Source: an uncultured Pseudoflavonifractor sp.
GTDB taxonomy: Bacteria > Bacillota > Clostridia > Oscillospirales > Oscillospiraceae
Length of the DNA stretch: 18,294 nucleotides
Assembly: GCA_904419835.1 (NCBI GenBank)
Contig: CAJFTA010000047.1
Location: 1 to 18,294, forward strand
Direction: 5' to 3'
Positions 7,727 to 14,189 of this stretch are shown one piece after another. The notes under the pieces were generated by a model. That model was given only the letters and a program-made list of their open reading frames with translations, made no database searches and was not told the origin of the DNA. Within the stretch, counting starts at the first letter, position 1, and each line of letters starts with the position of its first letter. The translations under genes and the position numbers were made by a program.

Positions 7727-8782
7727 TTATTCGCCCACAAGACGGGCGAACTCCTCATCGTAATGGGCACCGTATTTGACCGACTCGATGACGTTCACCA
7801 GAGCCTTCAGTTCGGTGGACTTCACGTTCAGGTAGGAAACAGCGGTGTAGATGGAGGGAGGTCCGGAGACCAGCTGCCGCTTATTAAAGGTATAGAAGGA
7901 GCGGCGGTAGCAGTCCTCCACGCTGGCGACGTCCTGTGCGGTAAAGCGTCCGGCGTAAGGAGTGTCCTGCAGCACGGCGAATACCTGAGAGACGTCGGAA
8001 GCATCGCACATGGCCTTGATCTTCTCCGGCTTGAGCTTGTAGTTCATGGGGAAGAGGGCGGAGTAATACTGATCGTCGCCGGGGAAGTAGGCCTTGAGCC
8101 GGAGAATGTGGATGATGTTGAGCAGATCCACGCGCTCACCCATGCCCCGCAGCAGCAAGGATTTGGTCTCGCCGGTGTAGGACTTGTAGATGATGCGGTA
8201 GATATGGGAAAAGTAGGTGGAGCGGAGGAGGGCCTCCGTGGTGGTGTAATCGGGCAGCGCGTCCGGGTTGTCCGGCCGGATGTGGAGCAGAGGCTCGTAA
8301 TAGATGCTGCCATGCACCGCGGCGAGAAGCCCGCCGTAGTCCTTGCAGGAGAGAAGGGCCTTCCGGTTCACCTTAAAGGGCAGGTCGGGCAGGGCGCGGA
8401 TGCCTTCCCGGACCCGTCCGTGGGATTTGAGGCGGCGCAGCGTGCCCAAAATGGCCAGCAGCTCCGCCTGCCGCAGGGGAAATGCCACCAGATTCTTGTC
8501 GGGGCGGGGGATAAAGTGATTGAGTCCCTCGTACTCCCGCCAGATCTGAAGGCGAAGGGCGTCCTCCAGCTCCATACGGCCCACATAGCCGGAGGAATTC
8601 ATGGCGGACAGAGCGGCGGACACTGCGGCAGACCAGCCGGGCTGGGTGCGCAGATAGTCCAGGATGCTCTGTTCATTGGGCAGGCCCGCCATATGCTCAA
8701 AGTCAGAAAAACGAAGGCGCTTGCCGTACAGCGCCTTTACCTTTGCGGCAAGAGCGCCGTATCGCATATAGCTGTCGATCAT
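7727..8782 (-). CDS. ntpC: V/A-type ATPase subunit C (socket between rotor shaft and ring)
   Basis: The 351-residue subunit C (V-type d-like, AC39 family) sits on top of the K ring as a funnel and receives the D/F shaft. It is all-helical, with the family N-terminus (Y-x-x-x-x-A-x-V-K-A-L-x-G-K-R-L, residues about 5-22) and repeated short helices. The segment around residues 180-215 (LLRSTYFSHIYR and the following LLLRGMGERVDLLNIIHILRLK) is the most typical part. Length agrees with the family (330-360). The ribosome binding site AAAGGAG lies ten bases before the ATG. Here C precedes I and K, whereas in many clostridial operons it follows them. Confidence 0.93.
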   Translation of the reverse strand: MIDSYMRYGALAAKVKALYGKRLRFSDFEHMAGLPNEQSILDYLRTQPGWSAAVSAALSAMNSSGYVGRMELEDALRLQIWREYEGLNHFIPRPDKNLVAFPLRQAELLAILGTLRRLKSHGRVREGIRALPDLPFKVNRKALLSCKDYGGLLAAVHGSIYYEPLLHIRPDNPDALPDYTTTEALLRSTYFSHIYRIIYKSYTGETKSLLLRGMGERVDLLNIIHILRLKAYFPGDDQYYSALFPMNYKLKPEKIKAMCDASDVSQVFAVLQDTPYAGRFTAQDVASVEDCYRRSFYTFNKRQLVSGPPSIYTAVSYLNVKSTELKALVNVIESVKYGAHYDEEFARLVGE

Positions 8783-8830
8783 GTCGCGACCACTCCTTTC
8801 TGCGCCCGTGGGATAGGGGTGCGGGGCGCA

Positions 8831-9160
8831 TCAGGAACGGCCGCCCACAATTTTGAGGAAGAGCGTGTCCACCCACTGGTCTTTGTTCTGCTGATAGGCC
8901 CGCTCCACCTTGTCCATGGCGTCCTTGAGGCGCTTGTCCAGCTTTGCGATATCCTCCTCAGCACCCTTCCGCTCGGCCTTTTCCACCACCTCAATCCGGT
9001 GCTTGGCCCGGGCGAAATAATCCTCCCGCATGCGGGAGATATCCCGCTCCAGGTCGGCGTCCAGAGACTGCTGCTTTTCCTGGGCCTCGCGGGCGATCTC
9101 CTGGGCAGTATGCTCCGCGGCGATGATCCTGCTGACCAGGTCAATATACTCAGTTTCCAT
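8831..9160 (-). CDS. V/A-type ATPase G/H-like peripheral stalk subunit
   Basis: The 109-residue protein is a nearly continuous charged helix from residue 8 to about 95, rich in Glu, Lys, Arg and Ala with heptad spacing. Only the C-terminus (about 96-109) is different. This fits the stalk subunit G/H (NtpF-like in Enterococcus) that pairs with subunit E. Such helices diverge quickly, so the assignment rests on composition, length and its place as first gene of the operon. GGAGGTGA lies 11 bases before the ATG. The upstream operon promoter leaves a leader of about 65 bases. Confidence 0.8.
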   Translation of the reverse strand: METEYIDLVSRIIAAEHTAQEIAREAQEKQQSLDADLERDISRMREDYFARAKHRIEVVEKAERKGAEEDIAKLDKRLKDAMDKVERAYQQNKDQWVDTLFLKIVGGRS

Positions 9161-9233
9161 AACTTATGCTGTCACCTCCACGTGCTTTTGCCGGAGTACA
9201 AAAGACACAATAATTAGCTATGCATCAAACGTT

Positions 9234-9262
9234 ATCATAGCACTTCGGAACACGAATTTCCA
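9234..9262 (-). promoter_or_regulatory. Probable promoter of the V/A-ATPase operon
   Basis: Minus strand: -35 TGGAAA (4 of 6 matches), 17-base spacer, -10 TATGAT with the extended TG one base upstream. Transcription would start near 9227, leaving a short leader before the G/H-like gene. A small inverted repeat (TTTCC/GGAAA, 9257-9269) overlaps the -35 box and could be a regulator site. Confidence 0.55.
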
Positions 9263-9422
9263 CTGGAAAATAGACAAAAATTTAGCCGTTCTGGTGAACG
9301 TATTTTCTCATTCTACAAATGGAAAGCAGGGCCAGGAAGAAATGGCTGGACAAGCTGGAAAATGTGTGAAAAAGGTCTTGCGGAGGCAGGGTTTGACCCC
9401 GGAACGGCCCGGGGAATAAGGA

Positions 9423-9450
9423 GCGGGGAAGCCCGGGAGGGCATCCCCGC
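9423..9450. other. Hairpin in the divergent intergenic region
   Basis: A stem GCGGGGA/TCCCCGC continues past an A-A mismatch into GCCC/GGGC with a four-base loop. It lies upstream of the lrp promoter and has no T run. The rest of 9263-9477 shows no convincing gene. A 25-codon reading frame at 9342-9419 is considered unproven. Confidence 0.4.
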
Positions 9451-9477
9451 GGCGAGAGAAAAAACAGCCGCCGCCCC

Positions 9478-9506
9478 TTGCGGCTTTGTGTCCAGCGCAT
9501 TATAAT
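9478..9506 (+). promoter_or_regulatory. Promoter of the lrp-aminotransferase-thrH-DUF1015-ispE operon
   Basis: The -35 box TTGCGG, a 17-base spacer and a perfect -10 box TATAAT are visible. Transcription would start near 9513, about 70 bases before the regulator gene. The leader can fold into a small GCGGAG/CTCCGC hairpin (9520-9536) and contains the palindrome CCGCCGG/CCGGCGG (9542-9555). Confidence 0.78.
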
Positions 9507-9518
9507 ATAGGAATATTA
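9503..9518. promoter_or_regulatory. AT-rich inverted repeat over the -10 box and start point
   Basis: Perfect 6-bp arms TAATAT and ATATTA flank AGGA. The repeat covers the end of the -10 box and the predicted start. Its place suggests an operator, and the Lrp-type regulator encoded first in the operon is the natural candidate to bind it. This is inferred from position only. Confidence 0.45.
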
Positions 9519-9584
9519 AGCGGAGAACGGCTCCGCGCCCGCCGCCGGCCGGCGGATAAAACAAAACGACAGGAGGAGATCTGC

Positions 9585-10064
9585 ATGACCAAGCTGCTCC
9601 AGCTCTTGGAAGAGGACTGCACCCTTACCCATGAGCAGCTCGCCGCGATGGCAAACATGACGGTGGAGGAGGTCAAGGCCGCCGTTAAGAAATATGAAGA
9701 GGAAAAGGTCATTCTGGGCTACCAGGCCATTGTGGACTGGAACACCACCGACCGGGAGGATGTGACCGCCCTGATTGAGGTGAAGGTTATCCCCCAGCGG
9801 GAGGAGGGCTTTGACCGCATTGCAGAGCGCATCTACCAGTACGACGAGGTGGAGGCCCTGTACCTGATGAGCGGCGCCTTTGACTTCACTGTGATCATCT
9901 CGGGCCGCACCCTGCGGGAGGTGGCCTCCTTTGTCAGCGACCGGCTGGCCCCGCTGGAGGGCGTCACAAGCACGGCCACCCACTTCATTCTGAAAAAATA
10001 CAAAGAGAAGCACCTGATCTTTGAAAAGCAGGCGCCGGGAGAAAGGGAGTTTATTTTCGTATGA
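9585..10064 (+). CDS. Lrp/AsnC-family transcriptional regulator
   Basis: The 159-residue protein has an N-terminal helix-turn-helix (about residues 1-45, LTHEQLAAMANMTVEEVKAAVKKYEEEKVI). It is followed by the C-terminal RAM/AsnC ligand-binding and oligomerisation domain (about 60-150, from TALIEVKVIP through VEALYLMSGAFDFTVIISG). Members of this family sense amino acids and often control neighbouring amino-acid genes. The ATG at 9585 is preceded by AGGAGGAGA at good spacing. Its stop codon overlaps the start of the aminotransferase (ATGA), so the two are translated in a coupled way. The linked pair suggests the regulator answers to a substrate or product of that enzyme. The ligand is not known. 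Confidence 0.93.
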   Translation: MTKLLQLLEEDCTLTHEQLAAMANMTVEEVKAAVKKYEEEKVILGYQAIVDWNTTDREDVTALIEVKVIPQREEGFDRIAERIYQYDEVEALYLMSGAFDFTVIISGRTLREVASFVSDRLAPLEGVTSTATHFILKKYKEKHLIFEKQAPGEREFIFV

Positions 10065-11254
10065 ATTACGAGCGGATTATGTCCCAGCGGATTCAGGAGG
10101 TCCAGCCCTCCGGCATCCGCCGGTTCTTCGACATTCTGGAGGAGATGAAGGACGCCATCTCCCTGGGCGTGGGCGAGCCCGACTTCGTCACCCCCTGGCA
10201 CATCCGGGACGCGGGCATCTACTCTCTGGAGAAGGGCCGCACCCGCTACACCTCCAACGCGGGCCTGGCCGAGCTGCGGCGGGAGATCGCCTCCTACCTG
10301 GAGCGCCGCTTTGACCTGAAATACGACTTCGCCAGCCAGATCGTGGTGACCGTGGGCGGCAGCGAGGGCATTGACCTGGCGCTGCGCTGCCTGGTCAACC
10401 CGGGGGACGAGGTCATCATCCCCGTGCCCTCCTTTGTGTGCTACGGGCCCCTGACGGCCATGGCCGGGGGCACCCCCGTGCTGGTGGAAACCCGGGCGGA
10501 GGACGAGTTCCGCCTCACCCCCGAGCGGCTGAAGCAGGCCATCACCCCCAAAACCAAGGCCCTGGTGCTGCCCTTCCCCAACAACCCCACCGGCGCGGTG
10601 ATGGAGCGGTCCGACCTGGAGGCGATTGCGGAGGTCCTGCGGGGCACCGACATTATGGTCATCTCCGACGAGATTTACTCTGAGCTGACCTACGGCATGC
10701 ACCACACCTCCATTGCCAACATCCCCGACATGTACGAGCGGACCATTGTCATCAACGGCTTTTCCAAGAGCCACGCCATGACCGGCTGGCGCATGGGCTA
10801 CGTCTGCGGCCCCAAAGAGATCATCAAGCAGCTGCTCAAGCTCCACCAGTTCGGCATCATGTCCGCCCCCACCGTCAGCCAGTACGCCGCCGTGGAGGCC
10901 ATGCGCAACGGCGACCGGGACATTGAGCGCATGCGGGACGAGTACGACGGCCGCCGCCGCTACCTGGTGGAGGGCCTGCGCCGCATCGGGCTGCCCTGCT
11001 TCGAGCCCAAGGGGGCCTTCTACGTGTTCCCTGACATCCGGGGCACCGGCCTGAGCTCCGACAAGTTCTGCGAGCGGTTCCTGATGGAGGAGAAGGTGGC
11101 CGTCATCTCCGGCACCGCCTTTGGCCCCGGCGGCGAGGGCTTCATCCGCTGCTGCTACGCCACGTCCATGAAGGACATCGCCGAGGCACTGACCCGCATG
11201 GACAACTTCCTCACCAACCTGCGCAAGAAGCAGGCCCGCGCCGCCGGGAACTGA
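10061..11254 (+). CDS. PLP-dependent class I/II aminotransferase
   Basis: The 397-residue enzyme of fold type I moves amino groups between amino acids and 2-oxo acids. Visible landmarks are LGVGEPDF (35-42), the cofactor-phosphate segment GGSEGID (99-105), PFPNNPTGA (171-179, with the conserved Asn), SDEIYSEL (202-209), and the Schiff-base lysine K236 in GFSKSHAMTGWRMGY. A conserved Arg in GFIRCCYA near the C-terminus would bind the substrate carboxylate. These resemble aspartate/aromatic/alanine-type aminotransferases (PatA/Aro8-like). The exact substrate cannot be told. It overlaps the Lrp gene by four bases and precedes thrH, suggesting a role tied to serine, threonine or aromatic amino acids. 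Confidence 0.93.
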   Translation: MNYERIMSQRIQEVQPSGIRRFFDILEEMKDAISLGVGEPDFVTPWHIRDAGIYSLEKGRTRYTSNAGLAELRREIASYLERRFDLKYDFASQIVVTVGGSEGIDLALRCLVNPGDEVIIPVPSFVCYGPLTAMAGGTPVLVETRAEDEFRLTPERLKQAITPKTKALVLPFPNNPTGAVMERSDLEAIAEVLRGTDIMVISDEIYSELTYGMHHTSIANIPDMYERTIVINGFSKSHAMTGWRMGYVCGPKEIIKQLLKLHQFGIMSAPTVSQYAAVEAMRNGDRDIERMRDEYDGRRRYLVEGLRRIGLPCFEPKGAFYVFPDIRGTGLSSDKFCERFLMEEKVAVISGTAFGPGGEGFIRCCYATSMKDIAEALTRMDNFLTNLRKKQARAAGN

Positions 11255-11292
11255 GCGCTTCATCTATCAACGCCGAGAAAGGGGACGCAGAG

Positions 11293-11895
11293 ATGTACAT
11301 TACCTGTCTGGATATGGAGGGTGTGCTGGTACCGGAGATCTGGATCGCCTTTGCCGAGGCCAGCGGCATCCCTGAGCTCAAGCGCACCACCCGGGACGAG
11401 CCCGACTACGACAAGCTGATGCACTGGCGTCTGGGCGTGCTGAAGGAGCACGGCCTGGGCCTGAAGGAGATTCAGGAGACCATCGCCGCCATCGACCCGC
11501 TGCCCGGCGCGAAGGAGTTCCTGGATGAGCTGCGCAGCTTCACCCAGGTGATCATCCTCAGCGACACCTTTGAGCAGTTCGCCCAGCCCCTGATGAAGAA
11601 GCTGGGGTGGCCCACCCTGTTCTGCAACACACTGGAGGTGGCCCCCGACGGCATGATCACCGGTTTTCGGATGCGCTGTCCCCAGTCCAAGCTGACCACC
11701 GTCAAGGCCCTCCAGTCCATCGGCTATGACACCATCGCCGCCGGCGACAGCTTCAACGACCTGGGCATGATCCAGGCCGGCAAGGCCGGGTTCCTGTTCC
11801 GCAGCACGGAGCAGATCAAAGCCGACTACCCCCAGATCCCAGCCTATGAGGCCTTTGGAGACCTGCTTGCGGCCATCCGCGCCGCCATGGACTGA
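11293..11895 (+). CDS. thrH: ThrH-type bifunctional phosphoserine phosphatase / homoserine phosphotransferase
   Basis: The 200-residue HAD-superfamily enzyme closely follows Pseudomonas ThrH as I remember it. Motif I is DMEGV (residues 7-11, nucleophile D7). It is followed by PEIWIAFAE, TTRDEPDYDKLM, motif II ILSDTFEQFAQPLM, a motif III lysine near QSKLT, and motif IV AAGDSFNDLGM. In Pseudomonas this protein dephosphorylates phosphoserine and can move the phosphate to homoserine. It is more compact than SerB and lacks a regulatory domain. It is expressed with the aminotransferase 38 bases upstream and DUF1015 downstream. The start has AAAGGGG nine bases upstream. Whether both activities occur here is not shown by sequence. 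Confidence 0.9.
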   Translation: MYITCLDMEGVLVPEIWIAFAEASGIPELKRTTRDEPDYDKLMHWRLGVLKEHGLGLKEIQETIAAIDPLPGAKEFLDELRSFTQVIILSDTFEQFAQPLMKKLGWPTLFCNTLEVAPDGMITGFRMRCPQSKLTTVKALQSIGYDTIAAGDSFNDLGMIQAGKAGFLFRSTEQIKADYPQIPAYEAFGDLLAAIRAAMD

Positions 11896-11930
11896 CCGGC
11901 GGGAGCGAGAGCGGAAAGCGAGTGAGAAAC

Positions 11931-13211
11931 ATGGATAAACGCTTTGACGGACTGCCCTTCTCCCCGGCTGATATCCTCCTGCCCCAGAACTGCGACTATT
12001 CCAGGTGGTCGGTGGCCCCCTGCGACCAGTATACCTCCCAGCCGGAGTACTGGCAGCGGGTGGAGGAGTATGTGGGTGCCGCCCCCTCCGCCCTGCGGCT
12101 CATTTTGCCTGAGAGCTGCCTGGAGGGGCCGGATGTGGAGACCGACATCATGGATGTGAACAACACCATGACCCGCTACCTGCGGGAGGGGCGGTTCCGC
12201 ACCCTGCCGGACGCCATGATCTACGTGGAGCGCACCCTGTCCGGCGGGCGGGTGCGCCGGGGGCTGCTGGGCATGGCGGATCTGGAGCAGTACGACTATG
12301 AGCCGGGCTCCGGCACCCTGATCCGGGGCACCGAGGGCACGGTGCTCAGCCGCATTCCGCCCCGGGTGGCGGTGCGGAAGAACGCCCCCATCGAGCTGCC
12401 CCACGCCATGCTCCTGGCCGACGACCCGGACCGCACCATCATGGACCCACTCACCGCCGCCAAGGATACCATGGAGGTGCTCTACGACTTCGAACTGATG
12501 GAGCAGGGCGGCCGCCTGAAGGGCTGGCTGCTGGGGGAGGACGAGAAGACCGCCGTGGCCTCCGCCCTGCGGGCCCTGGCCGATCCGGCGGTGTTCCGGC
12601 TGCGGTACGGCAGCGGCAGCGGCGCGCCGCTGCTCTTCGCCGTGGGAGATGGCAACCACTCTCTGGCCACCGCCAAGGAGTGCTACGAGCGGCAGAAGCG
12701 GCTTACGCCCCCGGAGCGCTGGGCAGAGCTGCCCGCCCGGTATGCCCTGTGCGAGGTGGTAAACCTCCATGATCAGTCTCTGGAGTTCAGCCCCATCCAC
12801 CGGGTGCTCTTCGGCGTGGAGCCGGAGGACGTGATTCGCCAGCTCCTCTCCGCCTTCCCGGGGGCCCACCTGGGGCCGGGGGAGGGGCATGTGCTGGCCT
12901 TTGTCCACCGGGACGGCGCGGGCGTGGTGACCGTGCCCCATCCCGCCTCCCGCCTGCCTGTTGGGACCCTCCAGCCCTTCCTGGACGACTACGCCATCGC
13001 CCACCGCTGCCGCATGGACTACATCCACGGCGCGGACGTGGCCCGAACGCTGGCCGCCCAGCCGGGAAACCTGGCCTTCCTGCTGTCCGCCATGGACAAG
13101 GAGCGGCTGTTCTCCATCATCCTGCACGACGGGGTGCTGCCCCGCAAGACCTTCTCTATGGGGGAGGCCAACGAGAAGCGCTTCTATCTGGAGGCGCGGA
13201 AAATCAGATAG
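11931..13211 (+). CDS. DUF1015-family protein
   Basis: The protein has about 426 residues. Family features visible are PADILLPQNCDYSRWSVAP, then CDQYTSQPEYW (about residues 28-38), and the central loop FAVGDGNHSLATAKECYE (about 236-253), the most conserved block. No signal peptide or membrane segment is seen. Its biochemical role is not established. From memory, DUF1015 genes often lie beside serine biosynthesis genes, and here it follows thrH, so a link to serine or phosphoserine metabolism is a reasonable inference. The ATG at 11931 is used because it is nearer the family N-terminus. An in-frame GTG at 11922 is an alternative, and neither has a strong ribosome binding site, which hints at coupling to thrH. 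Confidence 0.9.
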   Translation: MDKRFDGLPFSPADILLPQNCDYSRWSVAPCDQYTSQPEYWQRVEEYVGAAPSALRLILPESCLEGPDVETDIMDVNNTMTRYLREGRFRTLPDAMIYVERTLSGGRVRRGLLGMADLEQYDYEPGSGTLIRGTEGTVLSRIPPRVAVRKNAPIELPHAMLLADDPDRTIMDPLTAAKDTMEVLYDFELMEQGGRLKGWLLGEDEKTAVASALRALADPAVFRLRYGSGSGAPLLFAVGDGNHSLATAKECYERQKRLTPPERWAELPARYALCEVVNLHDQSLEFSPIHRVLFGVEPEDVIRQLLSAFPGAHLGPGEGHVLAFVHRDGAGVVTVPHPASRLPVGTLQPFLDDYAIAHRCRMDYIHGADVARTLAAQPGNLAFLLSAMDKERLFSIILHDGVLPRKTFSMGEANEKRFYLEARKIR

Positions 13212-13223
13212 AGACAGAAGATA

Positions 13224-13258
13224 AGAGGGGCGCGGGCGGCCTGCCGTCCGCGCCCTCT
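13224..13258 (+). other. Strong hairpin between DUF1015 and ispE
   Basis: AGAGGG-GCGCGG-GCGG pairs with CCGT-CCGCGC-CCTCT, leaving one bulged G and one G-T pair around a four-base loop. It ends a few bases before the ispE ribosome binding site (GGAGGAGA). There is no T run, so it is not a normal terminator. It could trim or protect the transcript and set ispE apart from the amino-acid genes. Confidence 0.5.
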
Positions 13259-13274
13259 GCTGGAGGAGACCTGT

Positions 13275-14135
13275 ATGGCCACAATGGAAGTGAGCGCCTT
13301 TGCCAAGCTGAATCTGACCCTGGACGTGCTGGGAACCCGGCCGGACGGATACCATGAGCTGCGGATGGTGATGCAGTCCGTGTCCCTCCATGACACCATC
13401 ACCCTGGAGACGGGCACCGGCCGGGGGCTGACGGTGGAGACCGACAGGGAGTTTCTCCCCACCGATGAGCGGAACCTGGCCGCCGCCGCCGCCCTGCGAT
13501 TCTGCGAGGCCACCGGTACGGACCTGGGCGGGCTGACCCTGCGGATTGAAAAGCGCATCCCTGTGTGCGCCGGCATGGCGGGGGGCAGCACCGACGCAGC
13601 CGCGGTGCTCCGGGCGCTGAATGAGATGACAGGGGTCAACCTCCCCGTCGAGCGGCTGGCGGAGATTGGCCAGCGGGTGGGGTCCGACGTGCCCTACTGC
13701 GTCCTGGGCGGCACCGCCCTGGCCGAGGGCCGGGGAGAGCGGATCACCCCCCTGCCGCCGCTGCCCAAGTGTTACGTGGTGCTGTGCAAGCCCCCGTTTC
13801 CGGTGTCCACCCCTGAGCTCTTCGGCCGTATCGACAGCGTAAAGCTCCGCTGCCGTCCCGACACGGCGGGCATGCTGGAGGCCCTGGCGCACCGGGACCT
13901 GGAGGGGGCGGCCCGGCGGCTGTATAACGTGTTTGAGGACGTGCTCCCTGAGCGGAAGGCCGCCGAGATTGCCTCCATCCGCAACGCCCTCATCCAGTTC
14001 GGCGCCCTGGGCGCCTGCATGAGCGGCACCGGGCCGACGGTGTTCGGCCTCTTCCGCGACCCCGCCGCCGCCCACGGGGCCTGGGAGGAGCTGTCGGCGT
14101 CCTACCGGGATACCTTCCTGACCCAGGTCATATAA
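13275..14135 (+). CDS. ispE: 4-diphosphocytidyl-2-C-methyl-D-erythritol kinase (non-mevalonate pathway)
   Basis: The 286-residue GHMP-family kinase phosphorylates CDP-methylerythritol using ATP, the fourth step of the MEP isoprenoid pathway in the cytosol. Visible are the N-terminal AFAKLNLTLDVLGTRPDGYHE (K11 and the substrate loop), the glycine-rich ATP loop PVCAGMAGGSTDAA (96-109), VGSDVPYC with catalytic D138, and the C-terminal GACMSGTGPTVFG. Length is typical. The start follows GGAGGAGA at good spacing. It is the last gene of the operon and unrelated in pathway to its upstream neighbours, which may be simple hitchhiking. The convergent terminator starts eight bases after its stop codon. 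Confidence 0.96.
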   Translation: MATMEVSAFAKLNLTLDVLGTRPDGYHELRMVMQSVSLHDTITLETGTGRGLTVETDREFLPTDERNLAAAAALRFCEATGTDLGGLTLRIEKRIPVCAGMAGGSTDAAAVLRALNEMTGVNLPVERLAEIGQRVGSDVPYCVLGGTALAEGRGERITPLPPLPKCYVVLCKPPFPVSTPELFGRIDSVKLRCRPDTAGMLEALAHRDLEGAARRLYNVFEDVLPERKAAEIASIRNALIQFGALGACMSGTGPTVFGLFRDPAAAHGAWEELSASYRDTFLTQVI

Positions 14136-14142
14136 AGGATAT

Positions 14143-14184
14143 CAAAAGGAGACCTGCCGCTTCCAAACGGCAGGTCTCCTTTTG
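14143..14184. terminator. Bidirectional terminator between ispE and leuA
   Basis: A perfect 17-bp stem (CAAAAGGAGACCTGCCG with its complement) encloses an eight-base loop. It ends in T runs in both directions (CTTTTG inside the arms). It lies eight bases after ispE and six bases after leuA, read on their own strands, so it can end both converging transcripts. Confidence 0.85.
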
Positions 14185-14189
14185 TATGC

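Noticed and set aside
5704..9217. Long open frames on the plus strand opposite subunits I and C
   Set aside because: Low-complexity translations, no ribosome binding sites, fully covered by clear ATPase genes on the minus strand.
9390..9415. tRNA-like T-arm (GGTTTGACCCC)
   Set aside because: No cloverleaf, anticodon arm or acceptor stem could be built around it.
9342..9419. Small protein gene of 25 codons
   Set aside because: Modest binding site, no recognised promoter and no known relative; kept only as a possibility in the findings.
9833..11263. A 476-residue frame on the minus strand opposite the aminotransferase
   Set aside because: The plus strand has an unmistakable PLP enzyme with all motifs; the antisense product is Gly/Ala/His-rich and resembles nothing.
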